Assembly: GCA_965203855.1 (NCBI GenBank)
Contig: CBDBDN010000008.1
Span: forward strand, 124,001 to 188,000
Source: Bin87 sp965203855
GTDB taxonomy: Bacteria; Chloroflexota; Dehalococcoidia; Lucifugimonadales; UBA3495
Direction of reading: 5' to 3'
Length of the DNA: 64,000 bases
Position numbers and translations under genes: made by a program. Shown piece after piece: positions 59,152-64,000 of this stretch (position 1 is the stretch's first letter; every line of letters starts with the position of its first letter). A model generated the notes under the pieces. That model did no database searches, was not told the origin of the DNA, and saw only the letters and a list, made by a program, of their open reading frames with translations.

Positions 59152-59499
59152 ATGTATGCTCATGACGATAATGCTCCGGCGCATCCGGGCGCAATGCTGG
59201 CAGATGAGATAGCGCGGCTTGCGATGTCCGCTGCGGATTTTGCCGTTGTGCTGTCCATTCCGACGGCTACCGCCGAAGCGCTGCTGGCCCGGCGCGCCGG
59301 GGTTACCCCGGAGCTGGCGCTGCGCCTGGCGCAGTGTTTTGGCACTTCGGCGCGGTTTTGGACGGATTTGCAGAACGCTTATGACTTGAACATTGCCGAG
59401 CGGAAGTATGGGGCGGCCATCGCCGCGCAGATTACGCCGCGCGTTACGCCGGACGACATTCCGGTTTGGGCCGGCGGCAACAAGGCGGATGCGGATTGA
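59152..59499 (+). CDS. HigA-type (XRE) antitoxin, first module, downstream copy
   Basis: A 115-residue HigA-like protein: APAHPGAMLADEIARLAMSAADFAVVLSIPTATAEALLARRAGVTPELALRLAQCFGTSARFWTDLQNAYDLNIAERKYG. It differs from the upstream antitoxin across the N-terminal half, so it is not a recent duplicate of it. Its true near-duplicate is at 60214. GGAG precedes ATG 59152. Probably forms the conventional toxin-antitoxin pair with the gene directly before it. Confidence 0.88.
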   Translation: MYAHDDNAPAHPGAMLADEIARLAMSAADFAVVLSIPTATAEALLARRAGVTPELALRLAQCFGTSARFWTDLQNAYDLNIAERKYGAAIAAQITPRVTPDDIPVWAGGNKADAD

Positions 59500-59528
59500 C
59501 TGCCAGCGGCGGCGCGAGGAGTTGGACG

Positions 59529-59888
59529 ATGATTGTTGAGAAAAAGCCCAGTATCAAAAACAGCCGGTTCCCCATCCATCCCGGCGAACATTTGGGGGAC
59601 TGCTTGGAGGATTACGCGATGACGCCCGCCGAATTGGACGCCGGCCTCGCCGTACCGGCCGGCACTACGGCGCTGCTGCTGGACGGGTGCCTGGACATTA
59701 CGCCGGAATTGGCCTTGCGTCTGGGCTGCTATTTTGGCGGTTCGGGGCAAATGGGGGCGATTTGGCTGCGTCTGCAATTCGGCCACGATTTGAGAGTTGT
59801 GGGACGCAAGCGCGGCGCGGACATTAAGGCGCAGGTTACGCCAATGCCTGACGCCGACGGCTACTCGTACTTCGTCTGGGGGTATTGA
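59529..59888 (+). CDS. HigA-type antitoxin, second module, upstream copy
   Basis: A 119-residue paralog of the antitoxin at 58494, with the same MIVEKK start and FPIHPGEHLGDCLEDYAMTPAELDAGLAVPAGTTALLLDGCLDITPELALRLGCYF. Its helix loop has an insertion (GGSGQMGAIWLRLQFGHDL) and the C terminus differs. The ribosome site and leader (GAGGAGTTGGACG) are identical to the first module. The toxin that follows is broken, so this antitoxin may be free to cross-neutralise or be a remnant. Confidence 0.85.
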   Translation: MIVEKKPSIKNSRFPIHPGEHLGDCLEDYAMTPAELDAGLAVPAGTTALLLDGCLDITPELALRLGCYFGGSGQMGAIWLRLQFGHDLRVVGRKRGADIKAQVTPMPDADGYSYFVWGY

Positions 59889-59918
59889 GATGATGGCGGC
59901 TGCGCTGGCGGCAATCCG

Positions 59919-60196
59919 ATGATGCGAAGTTTCCGAAACCGGGATACCCAGCGGGTTTTTCGCCGGCAATTCGTGCCGGCTTTTCAAGGGTTAGCCGTGT
60001 CGGCACACCGCCGTCTGGATGCTCTGAACGAGGCGAACGCGCTCGATGAAATGCGTATCCAAGCGGCAACCGGCTGGAGTCCCTTTCCGGCGACCGGGCG
60101 GGGCAGTACAGCATCCGCATCAATCGGCAGTGGCGCATTTGCTTTCGGTGGTACGATGGGGATGCTTATGATGTTGAGATTGTGGACTATCATTAA
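59919..60196 (+). pseudogene. HigB-type toxin, frameshifted
   Basis: The start (MRSFRNRDTQRVFRRQFVPAFQGL ... LDALNEANALDEMRI) is intact. Near 60064 one base is missing, so the conserved end GNRLESLSGDRAGQYSIRIN, QWRICFRWYDGDAYDVEIVDYH lies in another frame and finishes at 60196. Restoring one base, for example a C in CCAAGCGGC, would give a normal 92-residue toxin. Loss of the second toxin would be tolerated because the antitoxins remain. Confidence 0.88.
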
Positions 60197-60213
60197 GGGG
60201 CAAAGGAGACGTT

Positions 60214-60567
60214 ATGAGTACTAATATGCGAGATGAGCTGTATGGGTCGCATCCTGGCCTGGTGCTGGCGCGGGAGCTGGGGGAACTGGGTATGTCGGCT
60301 GCCGATTTTGACGCGGCGTTGGCTGTTCCGGCCGGCGTTACGGAGAACTTGCTGGCGCAGCGGGGCGGCATCACGCCGGAGCTGGCGTTGCGTCTGTCGC
60401 ACTATTTCGGATCTACGGCGCGGTTTTGGACGGATTTGCAGAATGCCTATGACTTGAACATGGCTGAGCAGAAGTATGGGGCGGCCATCGCCGCGCAGAT
60501 TACGCCGCGCGTTACGCCGGATGACATTCCGGTTTGGGCCGGCGGCAACAAGGCGGATGCGGATTGA
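60214..60567 (+). CDS. HigA-type antitoxin, second module, downstream copy
   Basis: A 117-residue antitoxin whose C-terminal 60 residues (RFWTDLQNAYDLN.AE.KYGAAIAAQITPRVTPDDIPVWAGGNKADAD) are almost identical to the protein at 59152. The N-terminal half has diverged (GSHPGLVLARELGELGMSAADFDAALAVPAG). AAGGAGACG precedes ATG 60214. The conserved 3' half at DNA level shows that the whole three-gene block was duplicated in tandem, with gene conversion possible. Confidence 0.87.
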   Translation: MSTNMRDELYGSHPGLVLARELGELGMSAADFDAALAVPAGVTENLLAQRGGITPELALRLSHYFGSTARFWTDLQNAYDLNMAEQKYGAAIAAQITPRVTPDDIPVWAGGNKADAD

Positions 60568-60661
60568 CTGCCGTATCGTATCGCCCCGTCATCCCTATCA
60601 GTCATCCATTACCAACCCCTACCAACCCCACACTGCACAGGACGAACAAGGAGGAACGCAG

Positions 60662-61732
60662 ATGAAGTTCGGATTGATGTACGAAATCCAGGTGCCCGAG
60701 CCGCACTATCCCGGCATTGAGGCGGAGCGCTACAAGCAGGTTATGGCGCAAGTGGAGCTGGCGGACGATGTGGGCTTTGACTACTTCTGGACGGTGGAGC
60801 ATCACTTTCTGCGGGAGTTTTCGCACTGCTCGGCGCCGGAAGTGCTGTACGGCGCCATATCGCAGCGCACCAAGCGCATCCGCATCGGCCATGCGGTGGC
60901 CCTGCTGCCCGGCGCCTACAATCATCCCGTCCGGGTGGCCGAGCGCGCCGCCGTGCTGGACATTGTCAGCGACGGGCGGATGGATCTGGGCACCGGCCGC
61001 TCTACTACGCTGATTGAGATGGACGGGTTTGAGGTTGACCCGGAAACTACCAAAGCGCAATGGCGGGAAGCTATCGGAATGATTCCGCGGATGTGGACGG
61101 AGGATCCGTTTTCGCATTCCGGCGAGTTTTACAACATCCCGCCGCGTTCCGTCATCCCCAAGCCGGTGCAGGATCCGCACCCGCCGATGTGGATGGCGTG
61201 CAGCCAGCCGGCGTCTTTCGGCGAGGCGGGCGAGTTGGGCGTGGGCGTGCTGTGCTTTAATCTGGGCGGCCACGAGCAGCTGGTGGAACGGGTGGGCATC
61301 TATCGGGAAGCGGTCAAGAACGCTAATCCCATCGGCCGGATGGTCAACGACAACATTGCCGCCCTGTGTATGGTTCATGTCGCCGACACTGACGAGGAAG
61401 CCTACAACGCCGCCGCCCGCGAGGGCGAATGGTTCGTCCGCAAGGCCGAGGATTTGTACAACCCCTGGCAGGGGCGGGAGGTGCCGTCCAGCTATCAGTT
61501 TGCCGTCAATGCGGTGCAGACGGAGCGGGTCAACACTACTGCCGATGATCACATCAAATCGGGCGCGTTTGCGATGGGCAGCCCGGAGACGGTCATCAAG
61601 ACGATTGAAAAGTACCGGGAGGCGGGCGTTGACCAGATGCTCTGCTTTATGCAGATGGGCAACCTGCCGCACAGCGATATAATGAACAGCATTCGCCGGT
61701 TCGGGAAGTATGTGATACCGCACTTCCTCTAG
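60662..61732 (+). CDS. Luciferase-like (LLM class) flavin-dependent monooxygenase 5
   Basis: A 356-residue member: MKFGLMYEIQVPEPHYPGIEAERYKQ, FWTVEHHFLREFSHCSAPEVLYGAISQRTKRIRIGHAVALLPGAYNHPVRVAERAAVLDIVSDGRMDLGTGRSTT. The tail reads MGSPETVIKTIEKYREAGVDQMLCFMQMGNLPHSDI. It is closest by eye to the enzyme at 39823. Its codons 135-190 recur as a broken fragment at 19213-19383. AGGAGG precedes ATG 60662. The following hairpin (61774) is shared with the fragment. Confidence 0.9.
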   Translation: MKFGLMYEIQVPEPHYPGIEAERYKQVMAQVELADDVGFDYFWTVEHHFLREFSHCSAPEVLYGAISQRTKRIRIGHAVALLPGAYNHPVRVAERAAVLDIVSDGRMDLGTGRSTTLIEMDGFEVDPETTKAQWREAIGMIPRMWTEDPFSHSGEFYNIPPRSVIPKPVQDPHPPMWMACSQPASFGEAGELGVGVLCFNLGGHEQLVERVGIYREAVKNANPIGRMVNDNIAALCMVHVADTDEEAYNAAAREGEWFVRKAEDLYNPWQGREVPSSYQFAVNAVQTERVNTTADDHIKSGAFAMGSPETVIKTIEKYREAGVDQMLCFMQMGNLPHSDIMNSIRRFGKYVIPHFL

Positions 61733-61773
61733 GCCGGTTGGCGGCCGGCAACCGGGTCGGCCGGCAGCCGGGC

Positions 61774-61820
61774 GTGTCGTCTGCCCGTCGCTGCTGCCAT
61801 GCGGCGACGGGCGGCGGCAC
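61774..61820. terminator. Imperfect hairpin, copy B, downstream of monooxygenase 5
   Basis: GTGTCGTCTGCCCGTCGC with GCGACGGGCGGCGGCAC; a diverged form of the perfect hairpin at 19390. Probably ends the upstream transcript. Confidence 0.55.
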
Positions 61821-61890
61821 GGCATGACGGGAACGCATCCCGTCCATCCGCTTACCCCCTCCCTCGTCCCGGGAGATGACCGTGAGAGGG

Positions 61891-61918
61891 TTGCCAGCCG
61901 GCCGGTCTGTGCTACAAT
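61891..61918 (+). promoter_or_regulatory. Promoter of the pyr operon
   Basis: TTGCCA (61891-61896) and TACAAT (61913-61918) with a 16-base spacer; transcription would start near 61925. Confidence 0.6.
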
Positions 61919-61924
61919 AGCAGC

Positions 61925-62103
61925 GCAATCGAAAAGTGAATGCTCTCGCCCCCAGCGAGAGCGTGCGTCGCTTTTAAGGCAGTCCCGTGAGGCTGGCAAA
62001 GCGCAAGCGCCCTGTCGGACAGCCGCCGTCCCTACCCCGACGGCTGCCGCAAGATGCTAATGCCGCCTGCCCGCGACTGTTCGCAAAGTCGGGCAGGCTT
62101 TTT
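61925..62103 (+). promoter_or_regulatory. PyrR-type mRNA attenuator leader
   Basis: The leader contains the PyrR-binding signature AGTCCCGTGAGGCT at 61981-61994 (consensus ARUCCNGNGAGGYU), flanked by hairpin-forming segments (CTCTCGCCCCCAGCGAGAG upstream, CAGCCGCCG with CGACGGCTG downstream). It ends in a strong terminator at 62065-62103. High UMP bound to PyrR would stabilise the anti-antiterminator and allow termination before the genes, as in Bacillus and Thermus-type pyr operons. The first gene encodes PyrR itself. Confidence 0.85.
62065..62103 (+). terminator. Rho-independent terminator of the pyr attenuator
   Basis: GCCTGCCC-gc-GACT pairs with AGTC-GGGCAGGC around GTTCGCAA, followed by five T residues. 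Confidence 0.9.
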
Positions 62104-62199
62104 GATGCGCCCATTCAGACATCCGGCCCGCGCCGGCCGGCCAATCAACAACAGCGACGCCAGCCGCAGCGACATCAACCGCAAGGACGCTTCCGACCT

Positions 62200-62814
62200 A
62201 TGGACAATCATCCCACGGACGCTAATCCGGCATCCGGCCATCCCCCGCCCGGAGATCCTGCGCCCGGTCATCCTCCGGGCGGGCGCAGCGTGATGGACGC
62301 CGACGAAATCCGGCGGTCCCTGGTTCGGATGCATCACGAAATACTGGAACGGAACCACGGCGCCGCCAACCTGGTGCTGGCCGGCATCCGCACGCGCGGC
62401 GTCCCCCTGGCCGAGCGCATCGCCGCCCACATCGGCCGCTCCGAAGGCGTCAGCGTCCCCGTAGGCCATCTGGACATCAACCTGTACCGGGACGACCTGT
62501 CGGAACGCCCCCGCCTGCGCGTCCGCCCCACTACTATGCCCGTGGCTGTCGCGGGCCGCACCATCGTGCTGGTGGACGATGTCCTGTACACCGGGCGCAC
62601 CACCCGCGCCGCAATGGACGCCGTCAGCGACTTGGGCCGTCCGCTGCGGATTCAGGTCGCCGCGCTGGTTGACCGCGGCCACCGCGAACTCCCCATCCGC
62701 GCCGATTTCGTCGGCAAAAACATCCCGACCCGCCGGATGGAACTGGTAAAAGTAAGCTTGGTTGAAACCGACGGCGTTGACGCGGTGGCAATACTGGACC
62801 GGAGCGTATCCTGA
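62200..62814 (+). CDS. pyrR: Bifunctional pyr operon attenuation protein / uracil phosphoribosyltransferase
   Basis: Regulates pyrimidine genes by binding leader RNA with UMP and can make UMP from uracil and PRPP. The core starts MDADEIRRSLVRMHHEILERN and has LVLAGIRTRGVPLAERIA, VPVGHLDINLYRDDLSERPRLRVRPT and the PRPP motif TIVLVDDVLYTGRTTRAAMDA. From ATG 62200 the protein is 204 residues with a Pro/Gly-rich 31-residue extension (GHPPPGDPAPGHPPGG). The internal ATG at 62293 matches the usual family start (173 residues). AAGGA lies upstream of 62200. Its stop overlaps pyrB by one base. Confidence 0.93.
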   Translation: MDNHPTDANPASGHPPPGDPAPGHPPGGRSVMDADEIRRSLVRMHHEILERNHGAANLVLAGIRTRGVPLAERIAAHIGRSEGVSVPVGHLDINLYRDDLSERPRLRVRPTTMPVAVAGRTIVLVDDVLYTGRTTRAAMDAVSDLGRPLRIQVAALVDRGHRELPIRADFVGKNIPTRRMELVKVSLVETDGVDAVAILDRSVS

Positions 62815-64000
62815 TGCCCGCCGCCGCCGCTACAGCCCCATCCGCCGCCCGCCCGGCATCCGATCCGGAAGTATCCATTCGGGAAGCATCCAACCGGGAA
62901 ACAGCCGGGCCTGACCCGGCCGCCATCCCGCCGCGCCGCCGCCATGTGCTGGACCTGGACGACTACACCGCCGCCGAAATTACCGCCACGTTGGACAACG
63001 CCGAAGCGATGCAGGAAGTGCTGTCCCGGGACATCAAAAAAGTGCCGACCCTCCGCGGACGCGTCATCGTTACCCTGTTCTACGAAGCCAGCACCCGTAC
63101 CCGCATCTCTTTTGAGGAAGCCGGCAAAATCCTCAGCGCCGATGTCATCAATATGAGCGCCGCCGCCAGCAGCATCGAAAAAGGGGAATCGCTGCTCAAC
63201 ACCGGCCTCACCTTGCAGGCCATGGGCGTAGATGCTTTAATCGTGCGGCATCCGCATTCCGGCGCCCCCCACTTTCTGGCCCGCAATCTGCGCCGCGTGT
63301 CCGTCATCAATGCCGGCGACGGCGCCCATGCCCATCCCACGCAGGCGCTGCTGGATTTATACGCCGCCCGCCGTCATCTGGGCACCTTGGCCGGACGCAA
63401 AATCGTCATCGTTGGCGATGTGTTGCACAGCCGCGTCGCCCGTTCCGCAGTGTGGGGATTCGCCCGTATGGGCGCCCGCGTCGTCTTGTCCGGCCCGCCC
63501 ACTCTGATGCCGCCCCCCTTTGCCGCCGCCGGTTGGGGCCATAACGACGATGACAATTCCCCTGCCGATACTGATACTAATGCTAACGCCAACGCCGGCG
63601 TCAATATCATTGATAACCCCGGTATCAATGCTAACCCCGGCGCCGCGTTCCGCCGCAACGGTGCCGAGCCCGCCAACCCCAACCCCCTCGCCGCCGTATC
63701 CGTCCGCCCCGACCTGGATCAGGCCATCGTCGGCGCCGACCTCGTGATGGCGCTGCGGCTGCAAACGGAACGGCAGCAGCTCGGTTTCTTTCCCAGCCAG
63801 CGCGAATACATCCGCCGCTGGCAAATCAACGACGACCGGATGGCCCGCGCCAACCCCAACGCCCTCCTGATGCATCCCGGCCCGCTGAACGAAGGCATCG
63901 AAGTCAGCACCCGCCTGGCCCACAGCGACCGCTCCCTGATTGAGGAACAGGTCGCCAGCGGCGTAGCCGTCCGCATGGCCCTCCTGTACCAGCTGGCCGG
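62814..64000 (+). CDS. pyrB: Aspartate carbamoyltransferase catalytic chain with Asn-rich insertion, 3' end beyond window
   Basis: Condenses carbamoyl phosphate and aspartate in pyrimidine synthesis. Carbamoyl-phosphate motif TLFYEASTRTRISFEEAG is intact, then SSIEKGESLLNTGLTLQAMGVDALIVRHPHSGAPHFL, NAGDGAHAHPTQALLDLYAARR and GDVLHSRVARSAVWG. After SGPPTLMPPPFAAAG there is an insertion of about 50 residues rich in Asn, Asp and Pro (DDDNSPADTDTNANANAGVN) before the usual VRPDLDQAIVGADLVMALRLQTERQQ and MHPGPLNEGIEV. The N-terminal 43 residues are also a low-complexity extension. The frame is open to the window end. Coupled to pyrR by TGATG. Confidence 0.93.
   Translation, partial: MPAAAATAPSAARPASDPEVSIREASNRETAGPDPAAIPPRRRHVLDLDDYTAAEITATLDNAEAMQEVLSRDIKKVPTLRGRVIVTLFYEASTRTRISFEEAGKILSADVINMSAAASSIEKGESLLNTGLTLQAMGVDALIVRHPHSGAPHFLARNLRRVSVINAGDGAHAHPTQALLDLYAARRHLGTLAGRKIVIVGDVLHSRVARSAVWGFARMGARVVLSGPPTLMPPPFAAAGWGHNDDDNSPADTDTNANANAGVNIIDNPGINANPGAAFRRNGAEPANPNPLAAVSVRPDLDQAIVGADLVMALRLQTERQQLGFFPSQREYIRRWQINDDRMARANPNALLMHPGPLNEGIEVSTRLAHSDRSLIEEQVASGVAVRMALLYQLA

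Noticed and set aside
1..64000. tRNA, rRNA, tmRNA or selC genes
   Set aside because: No T-loop/acceptor pattern or conserved rRNA segment was found by eye in the intergenic regions; a covariance-model search would be needed to exclude a divergent one.

Overview
This 64 kb window is high-GC bacterial chromosome. It looks like a Chloroflexota member of the SAR202/sponge-symbiont Dehalococcoidia type. That placement is inferred from content: five complete luciferase-like flavin monooxygenases plus a fragment of a sixth, a PAC2-family protein, PaREP1/HEPN repeats, Uma2, many DNA methyltransferases and many short palindromic repeats. No rRNA or tRNA gene was recognised, so it is not proven. Start codons are often TTG or GTG, and many genes overlap by 1-11 bases.

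Layout. 1-7.0 kb (minus strand): a tetrapyrrole operon with a MerR-type regulator, fused siroheme decarboxylase AhbAB, CysG-N/Met8-like dehydrogenase-chelatase, HemA, HemC and CobA-HemD (cut by the window edge). A lower-GC PD-(D/E)XK nuclease sits between HemC and CobA-HemD. 7.2-20 kb: a type IIG restriction-modification enzyme, an SDR, membrane coiled-coil proteins, an ABC ATPase with a frameshift, VOC and MaoC proteins, a PHP hydrolase, and a methyltransferase-nuclease whose start is separated from its body by a C9 tract. 20-34 kb: orphan xanthine dehydrogenase-type large subunit, MrfA-like helicase, GpsA, aminotransferase, amidase with its small subunit, HIT, enoyl-CoA hydratase, alpha/beta hydrolase, Uma2. 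33.6-45 kb: four of the luciferase-like enzymes, three tandem PaREP1 genes, a peroxiredoxin-like selenoprotein, a helix-turn-helix methyltransferase with a frameshifted partner, and an orphan methyltransferase. 44.4-56.6 kb: thioredoxin-like lipoprotein, aminotransferases, GMC oxidoreductase, a glutaredoxin-DinB selenoprotein, PAC2, a heptad-repeat protein, VOC, alcohol dehydrogenase. 56.7-60.6 kb: a defence-like island. 60.7-64 kb: another luciferase-like enzyme and the start of a pyrimidine operon (PyrR attenuator, pyrR, pyrB).

Most notable points. (1) Two in-frame UGA codons fall exactly at the first position of C-x-x-C redox motifs (36514 and 48873), indicating selenocysteine use. (2) Two overlapping genes at 56.7-58.3 kb share the same N-terminal double zinc finger but carry different nuclease domains, PD-(D/E)XK in one and HRDC plus GIY-YIG in the other; I do not recognise this as a described system. 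(3) An antitoxin-toxin-antitoxin HigBA module is tandemly duplicated, and the second toxin is frameshifted. (4) A poly-C tract may make a DNA methyltransferase phase-variable. (5) A roughly 95 bp MITE-like palindromic element and a multicopy family of two-helix membrane coiled-coil proteins recur across the window.
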